Shown: piece by piece, positions 27,101 to 35,749 of the stretch
How the letters are laid out: each line of letters opens with the position of its first letter
Position numbering within the stretch: the first letter of the stretch is position 1
From: Pseudomonas putida
GTDB lineage: Bacteria > Pseudomonadota > Gammaproteobacteria > Pseudomonadales > Pseudomonadaceae
DNA length: 64,000 nt
Reading direction: 5' to 3'
Assembly (NCBI GenBank): GCA_041879295.1
Contig: CP047152.1
Location: 2,299,501-2,363,500, forward strand
Made by a program: the position numbers and the translations under genes
The notes under the pieces: generated by a model
The model's database searches: none
What the model was told of the DNA's origin: nothing
The model's input: the letters and a program-made list of their open reading frames with translations, nothing else

Positions 27101-27452
27101 GATATGTCAGAATGCTGTTATCTATAAGTCAGCCAACCCTTCACGCGCTATACCCTTGATAGCTCAAGCAATTGATCGGATGGCGGAAAACAATGGTTTA
27201 CCCGCTCGGATGTTCAAACTCACTGACGAACAGACACTCGTAGTCGCTAATGAGCTTACCAATCTCTTGATTCAACGCTTGGGTTCTTGGAGTAGGATTG
27301 ATGACCTTTTTACGGGAAATTTGATGTTGCTTGATGTAGGGGTCGAAGAGCCATCATTGGAATGTATTACAGCTGAGGTTAGACAGGTTCTTTCACGCAC
27401 TAGCAATAGTGCTGGGGCGACTATTGCTCAGAAGGCGGGTTCTAATGGCTGA
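24138..27452 (+). CDS. gmtZ: Gamma-mobile-trio integrase GmtZ (VPA1269 family)
   Basis: A 1104-residue protein. Residues 9-296 hold five tandem repeats of about 55-60 residues, each with Y..A......LGIKS..EY, then DP.LP..P...Y and KGW..WY.FLG. A long helical region follows. The recombinase core has YPLRGQQILWLDSGE (arginine), TPHSLRVSLITAFIADGD (H-x-L-R), KLVGHANLVMTIYYTKLN (GH and nucleophile tyrosine). A cysteine-rich segment (CPMSAAGCHIGGD, NCARCRFFITGVPF) suggests a metal site. The repeats probably bind DNA. It lies 4 bp after gmtY and overlaps gmtX by 8 bp. Confidence 0.88.
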   Translation: MRENSTERYSYSEAEAAVRKLKIKSKKSYFLRYHEDAGLPRNPSISYRGKGWVNWYVFLGNADRTAYYSRYEDAKAAAIRLGLKGAADYKIRRREDPKLPAVPSTFYMNKGWEGSWGIFLNIKRYNYDEARASSLSLGIKSMNEYSLRYHEDPLLPAAPQIVFSNKGWSGWCHFTGRSKKELYSYEEAQAVCSRLNIKDVAGYTACCKDDPKLPGSPHHTYAGRGWKDWYCFLGKKRFRWYTFEEAKKTCQEMGIKSNNDYSKRYRENPRLPSAPEKTYKGIGWLGWYDFLGNEKPENFSSDYPRIMADADRWIKTQTSIPIKRAAIKFLLNCYVRGLGLPDDPLYLLSKLNVFEASFYTGLIDELPPSAKQSYHNALASFFTWLLEQYCVDDEGGERVVLPDYRNPLLTVLSEYFDGLEKNRPSQSVKPVLGYEYILRARNYLVPNSESSLLRRPTLKSLPHLQEVFDSKWDWKDVDKSCIDMTDPNCVWRLVTKPGLAAGGAAVRVDQYQVWSPLRFIALYTLLRYPLRGQQILWLDSGEADAELPVLSDNGTISWKTNTECVVSKGRKSRSSQGVIQRGANGVAECYITTNKTGRKVGGYRVDWIPDDLVYWLIVLREWQRKYNPLVKPTAWTEIELPQETNEKILKARGAQCFLFRINSSGQPLSIKNCFALTLPAVLYRIQRDSEDLASKGEWRAQYNSKYTPHSLRVSLITAFIADGDAPLHIISKLVGHANLVMTIYYTKLNSEQIRRPMGEIEKLAGQRAAERTLESIRLNGLSAVKGQLIATVGNRALLESNVPKTACVVFDFGICPMSAAGCHIGGDIIIKRQKEEFYNPVEGGYLGQKNCARCRFFITGVPFLGGLVALANEISLEINSESMRYLKYTDELTLLEQRYYDACRAGIPFQDETQRKKAVGNQESSAGKLEVLLRDYASLNAHIQSCIKLVNQEGQGGTEGIRLVSAGEIREVGVAFNDSDSPYHLLAEICQNAVIYKSANPSRAIPLIAQAIDRMAENNGLPARMFKLTDEQTLVVANELTNLLIQRLGSWSRIDDLFTGNLMLLDVGVEEPSLECITAEVRQVLSRTSNSAGATIAQKAGSNG

Positions 27453-28086
27453 TAATTTATTCTCCCCAGAAGATACGTATGAGCGGCTGATTAACGAAGC
27501 GAGTGATCCGCGCCGTAAGAGAAGTCTTGGGGCCATTAATACGGTATGTCGATTGCTCCACGAGCGCCAATCTCAGGATTTTACATATAAGAATATAGAA
27601 ACGCTTGGGAAAGATCGAGGGCTTCCGATCCCCAGTGAAAAATCAATTGTCAATGATGCCGGTTCTCACTATCGTGAATTAATCCAGTCCTGGAAAAAGT
27701 TTTCTCTTAACGACAAAGCAAAAAACGCCTCAATACACAGCGATTGGATAACCTCAATCGAAGATCCTGTGTTGCGATTGAATGTTTCGATATTAGCTAA
27801 GGAGTTGCGCTCTATAAAAGCTAAGATTGCGAGGCAGGGGCGTGTTAACAGCGCGCCAATATACTTGGGGTCAGGTCAACATGAAGGGAAAATTCATTCG
27901 GGTAAGCTCAATTTAAATGATGCTGAAATCAATGCGCTCAAAGGCGCCATAGACTCTCAGATTCTTACTCAGCTTGGATATCGCTTCGGCGAGCGGGGGG
28001 AGGTGCTGGATATGAAGGGTAAGCAAATTTTCAAGCCAGGGTTTCGTGACGCTCTGGAGAAGATCCTCTCTCTCCATACAGAATAG
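27445..28086 (+). CDS. gmtX: Gamma-mobile-trio protein GmtX
   Basis: A 213-residue product. The ATG at 27445 overlaps the gmtZ stop, and the frame's longer upstream extension is not needed. N-terminal part EDTYERLINEASDPRRKRSL, GAINTVCRLLHERQSQDFTY and IPSEKSIVNDAGSHYRELIQ looks like a DNA-binding helical domain. The C-terminal part (LNDAEINALKGAIDSQILTQ) is also seen in accessory proteins of recombinase trios. It is the last gene of the operon. Its reaction is not known; it is expected to assist the two recombinases. Confidence 0.82.
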   Translation: MADNLFSPEDTYERLINEASDPRRKRSLGAINTVCRLLHERQSQDFTYKNIETLGKDRGLPIPSEKSIVNDAGSHYRELIQSWKKFSLNDKAKNASIHSDWITSIEDPVLRLNVSILAKELRSIKAKIARQGRVNSAPIYLGSGQHEGKIHSGKLNLNDAEINALKGAIDSQILTQLGYRFGERGEVLDMKGKQIFKPGFRDALEKILSLHTE

Positions 28087-28700
28087 TGTGATGTGAGGAC
28101 TTTGGGGTCACTCCAATTAAATGACAGAGGCTCTCGGTTCGAGTAGCTCCCATATCTCGGCAGATAAGCGCGAAACCTTCAACCAATGTTGCTATGACGA
28201 TGCAGACTGCGTTTCGTTACTCTTCAGTCGGTGTCCACAAGTTTCCTTTAAATGAGCTTGCAAAGCAGGCCACGCTCAACTCATTGATCATGCGTCTTCC
28301 ACGGCAGGTTCCCGGCAGGCATTCGTACGCTTTCGTTTACCTCTCTATCTTAACTGCGTAGTTGGAAAACCTTGGAGGGAATCATCCTGGTCACTTGGTC
28401 GCACCTGATTTTGACAGGTGGATTGACCTAAAAATTCAGCAACAGATTCTCGTCCGCTTGCTGCCAGTGGGCTAGTCAAGGATGAGCAGACGGCATTCAG
28501 GACAACGGCTCTTAATAAAACACTCTGAGCTTTCGCATTCTGGGTGACCGCTGGAAACCACTCTCGCTCGGGAGGAGCTCTGACCAGTTATGGAGGATCG
28601 CACCTGGCTTTCTGTTGATGGCGAGTGTTTATGGTTTTATTTGGGGGGGGATGGGGGTGAGTAGTAGAGCTTACTTTTGGGACTCTGCTCAGGGATAACT
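28087..28700. other. Right end of the element, up to the pncB junction
   Basis: About 610 bp without genes after gmtX. It includes a G-rich run (28644-28656) and ends against GGCTTGCGACATGAT (minus strand) of pncB. The base composition changes at about 28700 from island-like to GC-rich. I take this segment as the non-coding end of the mobile element; the tip probably lies close to 28700. No tRNA or obvious end repeat was found. Confidence 0.5.
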
Positions 28701-29565
28701 AATCATGTCGCAAGCCGTCGAATAGCTTGGCGAAGTACAGGTCGAAATCGCCGAGGAACGCGTCCATGGTAATGCAGTCGGTCAGGGCGATGCCCAGCAG
28801 CCCCCGGTACTCCCGCACCCAGCATTCCAGCGCGGCGGCTTGGCTATCGACCAGACGCGGGCCGAGCTGCTGGTGGGCCATGAACCATTCGTGGGCCATG
28901 GTGCCAAGCGGCCTGAGTTCGAATTCGCGAGCCAGGTGAACATTGCTGGTGCCGACAAATCGGCCCGGAAAGTCGTGCTTGAGGATGTGCACCACCTCTT
29001 CCTGCACCCGGTAAGAGAAACGCCGCCGGGTACCGAAGTCTGCCAGCTGGAAGCCAGCCAGCTCATCGGCGCTGGCCTCGGCCTTCAACCAGTCAAGCTT
29101 CTGGTACAGCCGTTCGCCGACCTGTTCGAGCATCACCTCACGATAACGGTAGCGGTTGCGCACCTCGCTGATGATCGCCAGCAGCGGGATTTCATAGAGA
29201 ATCACGTGCAACCATGGCCCACGCACGCGGATTGCCAGTTGCCCGGCGCCGTCCAGCCCCACCTGCACATAGCGCAGGTTGAAACGGAACAAGCTGAGAA
29301 AGCGAATGAAGTCCGGTTTCAGGAACGGGATCTTCTCCAGATAGGCCAACTGGTCGTGGGTGACCGTGACCTCGGCCAGTTGTTCTACCTGGTAGCGGAT
29401 CTCCGCCAGGTAAGGGGACAGGTCTTCGTCATTGCGGCAACGGAACTCCCATTCCACTTCGGCATTGGGGTAGTTATGCAGCACCGCCTGCATCATGGTG
29501 ATCTTGTAGAAGTCGGTGTCCAGCAGGTTCTGGATGATGCGTGGGCCGAAAACACTATCTCTCAT
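28699..29565 (-). pseudogene. pncB: Nicotinate phosphoribosyltransferase, truncated by the island
   Basis: The frame gives 288 residues, whereas PncB is usually about 400. The N-terminal part is well kept ([20 protein letters not shown]; the phospho-histidine motif [29 protein letters not shown]). It ends with LFDGLRHD and a stop. In intact PncB the next residues are SGDP, so the stop falls inside the conserved G-L-R-H-D-S-G-D-P motif and about 110 C-terminal residues, including the FSDGLD-type loop, are lost. The enzyme joins nicotinate to PRPP in NAD salvage; this copy should be inactive. It is coupled to pncA by an ATGA overlap. Confidence 0.88.
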
Positions 29566-30212
29566 GGGCGGTCTTCCTTGATCAGGGCAAGCTGGTGGTC
29601 GAGGGCGACCTCGTCGCCGCAGAGGATCACGCCCTCGGCGGCCAGGGCGCCGCACGCCTCAATGGCGCCGGCCTGGGTCAGCGCGCGGCAGGCTGGCAGG
29701 TACAGCAGTACCTGGAAGCCGGCCTGGCGCAGCTGGCGGGCGGTGGTCTTGACGCAGTAGTCCAGGGCCAGACCGCCGACGATCACTGCACCTACCTGCT
29801 GCACCTTGAGGTACTCGATCACCCCGGTGGAACGGCGTTCGGCGAGGTCGTGGTAGCAGGCGCCGTATGGGTGAAGATCGGGTTCGACCCCCTTCCACAC
29901 GAAATAGTCGTAGTCGATAGGGGCGGGCAGGCCGGGTAGCAGTTCGAAGCCCGGGGTGCCGGGGACGCAGTGGCTGACCCAGGTAAGGTCGGCGTTGGCC
30001 AGTTGCAGCGGCTGCAGCATGTGTGCAGGGTCGGTGACCACCCACGCGGCGTTGGCCGGGTGGGCATCCTTGCTGCCCAGGCGCAGGTCGGCGCGCAATG
30101 CCATGGTATTCAGGTCAACCGCAATTTCATCGCCTTCGGGAACAGGAAGCTCCTGCGGCGCGTTGGAGGTGAAGCCGTTCTGCGCGTCGACATCGAAACT
30201 GGCGATCTTCAT
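29562..30212 (-). CDS. pncA: Nicotinamidase
   Basis: A 216-residue isochorismatase-fold amidase that converts nicotinamide to nicotinate in NAD salvage. The catalytic Asp is in [10 protein letters not shown], metal-binding residues in [11 protein letters not shown], and the nucleophilic cysteine in [30 protein letters not shown] and [19 protein letters not shown] (lysine) also match. The ATG at 30212 has GGAGAAT before it; the frame runs further upstream but without such a site. It is first in the operon with pncB and divergent from the NrtR-type regulator, which likely represses it. Confidence 0.92.
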   Translation of the reverse strand: MKIASFDVDAQNGFTSNAPQELPVPEGDEIAVDLNTMALRADLRLGSKDAHPANAAWVVTDPAHMLQPLQLANADLTWVSHCVPGTPGFELLPGLPAPIDYDYFVWKGVEPDLHPYGACYHDLAERRSTGVIEYLKVQQVGAVIVGGLALDYCVKTTARQLRQAGFQVLLYLPACRALTQAGAIEACGALAAEGVILCGDEVALDHQLALIKEDRP

Positions 30213-30350
30213 GGCGATTCTCCTTGCTGGAATGCCAATATAATTCATCTGGTGCTATAAGTATGTCAAGTGTTCTAGATAGCGGGTTCAATGGTTGATT
30301 TACTTAGTGGCTCTGGTGGATTATTGGCTCACTGAACAAGGAGTAGCCCG

Positions 30351-31058
30351 GTGAGTACAGTTGAAGTCCTGACCAGCGTCGATATCGTGGCCCTGCGTCT
30401 GGCCCCTGATGCGCAGCATCTGCAGGTATTGTTGCACCGTCGTGAGCGCGACCCCCATGCCGGCCAGTGGGCCTTGCCCGGTGTGATCGTCAACGGCCGT
30501 ACCCCTGACATCAGCCTGGAAGCTGCTGCCGAACGCGCGCTGCGCGAGAAAGCGCAGGTTGTGCCTTGCTACATGGAACAGGTGGGCACCGAGGGCAATG
30601 CCTTCCGTGATCCGCGCGGCTGGTCGCTCAGCACCTATTACCTGGTCTTGCTGGACCCGGGGGAGGTCGTCCAGTGTGAGCAATTGGCGTTTTTCGACTT
30701 GGACAGCGTATTGGCGCGCAAGGTGCTCTTGCCGTTCGACCATAACCTGCTGGTGGAGCGCGCCCGCGATCGGTTGGCGGCAAAGACGGTGTACAGCAGC
30801 TTGCCGCTGTATCTGCTGGCAGAGAAGTTCACGGTGCTGGACGCATTAGGCGCGATGCAGGCGTGTTTGGGGCAGGCGGTGAATAACACCTCGCTGCGCA
30901 AACGCCTGGAGCGCTTGCGCGAGCTGGGGTGGGTGAGGGACACCGGGGAGAAGAACCAACCGAAGCTGGGTAGGCCGCAGCAGCTGTATCAGTACACACC
31001 GCAGGGTGGCCGGGCGTTCATGTTTGATCGCAGCTTGTTGCCGGAAGGAGGCCTATAG
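30351..31058 (+). CDS. nrtR: NrtR-type NUDIX transcriptional regulator of NAD salvage
   Basis: A 235-residue protein. The N-terminal NUDIX fold (residues 8-140) has a worn NUDIX box (LEAAAERALREKAQV, without the paired acidic residues needed for hydrolysis), so it probably senses an ADP-ribose-type ligand only. The C-terminal winged helix (AVNNTSLRKRLERLRELGWV, GRPQQLYQYTPQGG) binds DNA. NrtR proteins repress niacin-salvage genes. Divergent placement next to pncA fits this; the operator should lie within 30213-30350. The start is GTG with AAGGAG before it. Confidence 0.86.
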   Translation: MSTVEVLTSVDIVALRLAPDAQHLQVLLHRRERDPHAGQWALPGVIVNGRTPDISLEAAAERALREKAQVVPCYMEQVGTEGNAFRDPRGWSLSTYYLVLLDPGEVVQCEQLAFFDLDSVLARKVLLPFDHNLLVERARDRLAAKTVYSSLPLYLLAEKFTVLDALGAMQACLGQAVNNTSLRKRLERLRELGWVRDTGEKNQPKLGRPQQLYQYTPQGGRAFMFDRSLLPEGGL

Positions 31059-31165
31059 CGTCCGTAGGATCGCCGACTCGACCGGATGAGCTGATAAAAA
31101 TGTCCGTGTCGAGCAGGTTGAGCGTCAGCACCAACGGGTCAAAAACCCGATACGCTCACGCTAAT

Positions 31166-31179
31166 TGTTATGGTATAAC
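31166..31179 (-). promoter_or_regulatory. Candidate GntR operator upstream of the TonB receptor gene
   Basis: On the minus strand GTTATACCATAACA, which matches the GGWATACCRTAATA-type motif found at three other promoters of the catabolic cluster. It also forms the palindrome TGTTAT-GGT-ATAACA. It lies about 80 bp before the receptor start. Confidence 0.55.
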
Positions 31180-31258
31180 ATATTTTACTTAAAGCAGACG
31201 CAGATCTTGCCTCCTCTATCTGTGCGCCAACATATTCAACCCCGCCTCAGGAACCTCC

Positions 31259-33310
31259 ATGCGATTCACCCCAGCCTCGTTTGCCATCTTTACGGCAATG
31301 TTCACACCTGAAGTCCTCGCCGAACAGACCGGTACCTCCACCATCGTCCTCGGTGAAGTGAATATCACCCAAACGGCCGGTACAGCCTTGAGCACTGAAA
31401 ATGTGCTCACGTCGGTCGACGTCCTGGGCGGCGACCAGGTGCGAGACAAAAATGTGATGAACAGCTGGCAGTTGTTGGGGCAGATGCCGGGCATCCAGCT
31501 GACCGAAACGGGGCAAGGTGCCGAATCAGGCAAGGTCACTTTTCGCGCGTTCAATGGTGAGGGCTACATCAACGGCATCAAGACCCTGATCGACGGTGTG
31601 CCGAGCAACGTCAACAGTGGCAACCAGCGCTTCATCGATATGATCTTCCCGCTGGACATCGAGTACATCGAGGTGGTGCGCGGTACCAACGATCCGCGCT
31701 ATGGGCTGCACAATATCGGCGGCAACATCAACTTCGCGACCCGCCAGGGGGGAAACTATGTCGATAGCCGTGTGACTTACGGCAGCTTCGATACGCGCGA
31801 AGTGCAGTTGGCGGTCGGGCACGAGGAGGGGAATTTCGCCCAGAACTATATCCTCGCCAAGCAAGACAGCAACGGTTACCGCGACCACAGCGAATCCAAC
31901 AAATACACGCTCGGCGGCAAGTGGTTCGTCAGCAACGACGAACAAGACTTCCGTGTCGGCCTGATCGCTCGCCTTTACCACCACCAGGCCCAAGAGTCAG
32001 GTTTCCTCACCCGCGAACAACTGCGCGCCAGCCGCACCCAATCGCCGGCCAAGAACGCCAACGATGGTGACGACCGCGACATGAAGCAGTTGAGCCTGCA
32101 CGCCGACTGGCAGCTTGACGACGACCTGAGTCTGAGCAGCAAGCTGTACTACAACAGCTACAACGATGATCGAACCATCACGTTCACCGATTACCAGCCC
32201 GGTAACGCGCCACGCCAGCGTCGGCAGTGGGATGAACAGCAGCGAGGGATGCTCAGCAACCTGACCTGGCGCGCTAACGATCTGCTGACGCTGGATGGCG
32301 GCGTCAACTATGAGGAGCAGGACAACCAGTACCGTCGCCTGCGCTACAACTACGGGATCCCGACCGATTTCGACGCCACGCCGGCACGTGTGCAGAACGA
32401 CGACACTTACACCCTGCGCAATATTGGCGGTTATGTGCAGGCGGTCATTCAGCCGACCGACGCGCTGAAGATCATTCCTGCCATGCGCGTCGACAAGTTT
32501 TCGGGTAACAGCGAGACGCTCGGCGGCGTCAAGGCATCCCTGCAGGATTATGGCTGGATCCGCCAGCCGAAGCTGAGCGTAATTTACAGCCTCACGCCGG
32601 AGATCGACCTTTACGCCAACTGGGGGCGTACTTTCCAGATCCTTACGGGCTCTGGCGGGCCAGCTTATCGGGTGCCTGGGCAAGCCTCGTACGACCCGTC
32701 GATCAACACCGGCAAGGAAGTGGGCATCAAGTTTCAGCCATTCCCGGGCGCTCAGGCGCGGGTTGCGCTGTGGCAGCAGGACGCGACCGATGAAGTCGCG
32801 AACATGCCCAGCACTGGTACCACGGTCGGCCTTGGCGAAACACGCCGGCGTGGTGTGGACATGCAGATCAGTGCTCAGCTGGACGATCAATGGACGGTTT
32901 GGGCGTCCCACGCGATCCAGGAGGCCAAGGTGGTCAAGGCCTACGCTGCAAACGGCCAGTCATTGTCGGGCAAAGAGGTATTTTCCACTCCGCGCTACAT
33001 CAGCAATGTGGGTGTCGACTACCGGTACAATGATGACTGGAAGTTCGGGGCGCAGGGGCGGGCGCAGGGCAGCTACTACATCGACGAGTTGAACGAGCAG
33101 GGTAAGTACGGCGGTTTTGTGGTCGTGGACGCCAGTGTCAGTTACCGTGTTACCTCGTCGACCAGCGTCGACCTGCAGGTTAAAAACCTGTTTGACCGTG
33201 AATACGAATACGTCTGGTACGACAACTTCTTCTGGGGAGGCAACGACCAGGCGATGTTCTCGCCGGCACCAGGCCGTTCAGCGTTCGTGTCGATAAACAT
33301 GAGCCTTTGA
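31259..33310 (+). CDS. TonB-dependent outer-membrane receptor
   Basis: A 683-residue protein. A short signal peptide probably ends at VLA-EQ (about residue 21). A plug domain follows (VLTSVDVLGGDQVRDKNVMN, SWQLLGQMPGIQL, GVPSNVN, DIEYIEVVRGTNDPRYG, GGNINFATRQGG), then a 22-strand-type barrel ending VSINMSL. No N-terminal signalling extension is present, so no sigma/anti-sigma control is expected. A motif shared with the heterocycle cluster lies upstream, so this receptor may import that substrate rather than a siderophore (inference). Confidence 0.9.
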   Translation: MRFTPASFAIFTAMFTPEVLAEQTGTSTIVLGEVNITQTAGTALSTENVLTSVDVLGGDQVRDKNVMNSWQLLGQMPGIQLTETGQGAESGKVTFRAFNGEGYINGIKTLIDGVPSNVNSGNQRFIDMIFPLDIEYIEVVRGTNDPRYGLHNIGGNINFATRQGGNYVDSRVTYGSFDTREVQLAVGHEEGNFAQNYILAKQDSNGYRDHSESNKYTLGGKWFVSNDEQDFRVGLIARLYHHQAQESGFLTREQLRASRTQSPAKNANDGDDRDMKQLSLHADWQLDDDLSLSSKLYYNSYNDDRTITFTDYQPGNAPRQRRQWDEQQRGMLSNLTWRANDLLTLDGGVNYEEQDNQYRRLRYNYGIPTDFDATPARVQNDDTYTLRNIGGYVQAVIQPTDALKIIPAMRVDKFSGNSETLGGVKASLQDYGWIRQPKLSVIYSLTPEIDLYANWGRTFQILTGSGGPAYRVPGQASYDPSINTGKEVGIKFQPFPGAQARVALWQQDATDEVANMPSTGTTVGLGETRRRGVDMQISAQLDDQWTVWASHAIQEAKVVKAYAANGQSLSGKEVFSTPRYISNVGVDYRYNDDWKFGAQGRAQGSYYIDELNEQGKYGGFVVVDASVSYRVTSSTSVDLQVKNLFDREYEYVWYDNFFWGGNDQAMFSPAPGRSAFVSINMSL

Positions 33311-33334
33311 CAGGGCGGGTGCATTGGCAAGGAG

Positions 33335-33368
33335 CCTCTTGAGGGCGACACATATCGCCTTCAAGAGG
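33335..33368. terminator. Hairpin between convergent genes
   Basis: CCTCTTGAGGGCGA-CACATA-TCGCCTTCAAGAGG, a 14-bp near-perfect stem between the receptor stop and the permease stop. It has no long T run, so it may be a shared terminator or mRNA end stabiliser. Confidence 0.6.
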
Positions 33369-33395
33369 TCTGCGGGATCAACAGGCCAGTGCAGC

Positions 33396-34808
33396 TTAAG
33401 CCACCGCTGCCAACTTGGCGCTGGTCTGCCGACGACGGTAGGCACTGTCACGGCTCGCCAGCCACCAGTACAGCGGCGAGGTGATCGCCAACCCTACCAG
33501 CCACGACAGGTCAGCCCCGTTGATGTGTTCGGAAATCGGCCCGACGTACAGCGGGGTGTTCATGAACGGTATCTGCACCACGATACCTACAGCGTAGGCG
33601 ATCAGTGCCTGCGGGTTGTAGCGCCCGTAGATCCCACCATCGACCTGGAAGATCGACTGGATGTCGTAGTCGCCTTTGTGAATGGCGTAGAAGTCGATCA
33701 GGTTGATCGCCGTCCACGGCACCAGCACCACCAGCAGTACCAGCACCATGTCAACGAAATGGCCGATGAAGTCTGCCGAAGCGAACACTGCTACCACGCA
33801 GCAGGCCGACAGCACGATCAGCGACAACACTGCCCGGCTTTTGGCGGTGGGGATCCAGCGGTAGGCGAAGGTTTGCACCAGGGTGATGATCGACAGCACC
33901 GCGCCATACAGGTTGAGGGCGTTATGGCTGATCACGCTGAGCAGGAACAGCACCAGCATGATCGGGCCGAGCGTGCCGGTGGCAAGCTTGACCGCGTCCA
34001 TGGTGTCCATGCCGGCCGGGATCGCCAGCACGGCCACGGCGCCGAAGATGAACGACAGGCTTGAACCCAGGGCCGAGCCCAGGTAGGTGGTCCAGAAGGT
34101 CGAGCTGACTTTTACATCTGCCGGCAGGTAGCGCGAGTAGTCCGACACATAGGGCGCAAAGGCGATTTGCCACAACGCCGCCAGCGACACGGTGGCCAGC
34201 CAGCCGGCCAGGTTGAAGCTGCCACGGGTGAGGAAATCGTCGCTCTGCACATGGGTGAAGATGTAGCCGAAGCCGACCACGATACCGATGCCCAGTACCC
34301 AAGTGCCAATGCGATTGAGTACGTGGATGAAGCGGTAGCCGATGATGCCGATGATGCCTGAGCCCAGCGCCCCGATGACGATGCCCACCGGTACCGGAAC
34401 GGCGTCGACCACACCATGCAGTGACTTGCCGGCAAGGACGATGTTGGAAGCGAAGAAGCCGATGTACATGACGCCGGCGATCACCACCACCAGCAGCGCG
34501 CCGAGGGTGCCGAACTGGGCGCGGCTCTGGATCATCTGTGGAATGCCCATTTGCGGGCCCTGGGCCGAGTGCAGGGCCATCAGCACCCCGCCAACCAGGT
34601 GGCCGACAAGGATGGCGACGATGCCCCATACCAGGTTCAGGTGGAACAGTTGCACGCCCAGCGCGCCGGTGACGATGGGCAACGGCGCGATGTTGCCGCC
34701 GAACCAGAGCGTGAATAGATCCCTTACCTTTCCGTGGCGGTCTTGCGGGGGCACGTAGCCGATCGTGTGTTTTTCTATCAGGGGTGCCGAATTGGCTGCA
34801 CTGGTCAT
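33396..34808 (-). CDS. NCS1-family nucleobase/cytosine permease, first copy
   Basis: A 470-residue membrane protein with about 12 helices. Conserved NCS1 segments: RDLFTLWFGGNIAPLPIVTG, MGIPQMIQSRAQFG, SPYVSDYSRYLP-like (FAPYVSDYSRYLP), and NLIDFYAIHKGDYD. The start at 34808 has GGAGTCAG before it. Close paralogue of the permease at 46722 (shared opening ENHT/EKHT..YVPP..RHGK.RDLFTLWF). NCS1 carriers import nucleobases, hydantoins, thiamine and pyridines with Na+ or H+. No operator motif of the cluster was seen in front of this copy. Confidence 0.9.
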   Translation of the reverse strand: MTSAANSAPLIEKHTIGYVPPQDRHGKVRDLFTLWFGGNIAPLPIVTGALGVQLFHLNLVWGIVAILVGHLVGGVLMALHSAQGPQMGIPQMIQSRAQFGTLGALLVVVIAGVMYIGFFASNIVLAGKSLHGVVDAVPVPVGIVIGALGSGIIGIIGYRFIHVLNRIGTWVLGIGIVVGFGYIFTHVQSDDFLTRGSFNLAGWLATVSLAALWQIAFAPYVSDYSRYLPADVKVSSTFWTTYLGSALGSSLSFIFGAVAVLAIPAGMDTMDAVKLATGTLGPIMLVLFLLSVISHNALNLYGAVLSIITLVQTFAYRWIPTAKSRAVLSLIVLSACCVVAVFASADFIGHFVDMVLVLLVVLVPWTAINLIDFYAIHKGDYDIQSIFQVDGGIYGRYNPQALIAYAVGIVVQIPFMNTPLYVGPISEHINGADLSWLVGLAITSPLYWWLASRDSAYRRRQTSAKLAAVA

Positions 34809-35107
34809 GACTGACTCCAAGGCAAGGTAGGGCATTGGGAACTGCCCGGGGGCGTGCCGGCGGTGGGCGACGCGTTCTTGTTGGAGCGATGATGAGGGGC
34901 GCGGGGATAACGAGAAATTAGTAAATATGTACCCATAAACCTTAAAAAACCTAAGGCTGACAAAAGCTTAAGCGGGTGACGGTAGCAAGGAGAGTGCCAG
35001 CTGGCTGAAGGCCTTGGGTTAGAGGGGCGGCGGGTTGGCAACCGGATCACGGTGGGCTGGGTTGGTGCGATGTGCGCGTTTTCAGGGCAGATGAAAGGTT
35101 GCCTGCG

Positions 35108-35170
35108 CAGGCCTCTTCGCGGGTAAACCCGCTCCTACAGCAGGAGCGGGTTTACCCGCGAAGAGGCCTG
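35108..35170. repeat. REP palindrome
   Basis: Two perfect 29-base arms (CAGGCCTCTTCGCGGGTAAA...) around ACAGC. It is a typical P. putida REP pair and may double as a transcript end for the Lrp gene. The rest of 34,809-35,185 holds the permease promoter region and no gene. Confidence 0.9.
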
Positions 35171-35185
35171 CACAAGAGGAAACAG

Positions 35186-35638
35186 CTACATGGGTAACAA
35201 CCGATCCTGAATCACTTCCTTCATCACCAAGGTCGAGCTCAAGCGTTTCACATTGGGGATACTGGTCAGATGCTCGTCATACAGCTTCTGAAACGCCGGC
35301 AGGTCCTTGGCCACCACATGCAGCAGGTAATCCGGGTCGCCGAACAGCCGCTGCGCTTCGACAATCTGCGGGATCTGCGCCAGTGCCGTTTCAAAGTCCG
35401 CCACCGGCTGACGGGTCACCTCGCGTAGCGTCACAAATACCAACGCGGCAAAGTTCAGCCCAAGGGCGCTCGGTGCCAGCCGTGCGTGATACCCCAGAAT
35501 GGCTCCGGACTCTTCCAGTGTCTTCAAGCGCCGATGGCAGGGTGACAGGCTGAGCCCTACGCGGTCGGCCAGCTCGGTTACCGACAACCGTCCGTCTTTT
35601 TGCAGCTCGGCAAGGATTTTTCGATCAGTTCTGTCCAT
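35186..35638 (-). CDS. Lrp/AsnC-family regulator
   Basis: A 150-residue protein: winged HTH at residues 4-60 (DRKILAELQKDGRLSVTELA, DRVGLSLSPCHRRLKTLEES) and a RAM effector domain (LNFAALVFVTLREVT, DYLLHVVAKDLPAFQKLYDE). It is divergent from a LysE-type exporter at 35750. This pairing is common: the regulator senses an amino acid and switches on its export. Confidence 0.93.
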   Translation of the reverse strand: MDRTDRKILAELQKDGRLSVTELADRVGLSLSPCHRRLKTLEESGAILGYHARLAPSALGLNFAALVFVTLREVTRQPVADFETALAQIPQIVEAQRLFGDPDYLLHVVAKDLPAFQKLYDEHLTSIPNVKRLSSTLVMKEVIQDRLLPM

Positions 35639-35749
35639 TGGGAAGAATCTTCCAATACATGAATGCTAAGGGGAAATATACGAAAGAAAATCCCCGAGCG
35701 AAATCCGTAATCTTTCGACATCCCAATGCAGTAGATAAGGAAGATTCAA

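Noticed and set aside
28130..28160. GGTTCGAGTAGCTCC, which looks like a tRNA T-arm
   Set aside because: No matching acceptor or anticodon arms around it; it is not a tRNA or a tRNA-end attachment site as far as I can see.
1..28700. Search for CRISPR arrays or cas genes in the island
   Set aside because: No regularly spaced repeats and no Cas motifs were seen; the repeats found are insertion-sequence ends and dispersed single units.
33324..34064. A 246-codon plus-strand frame after the TonB receptor
   Set aside because: Antisense to the NCS1 permease and rich in histidine and glutamine, as expected for a shadow frame.
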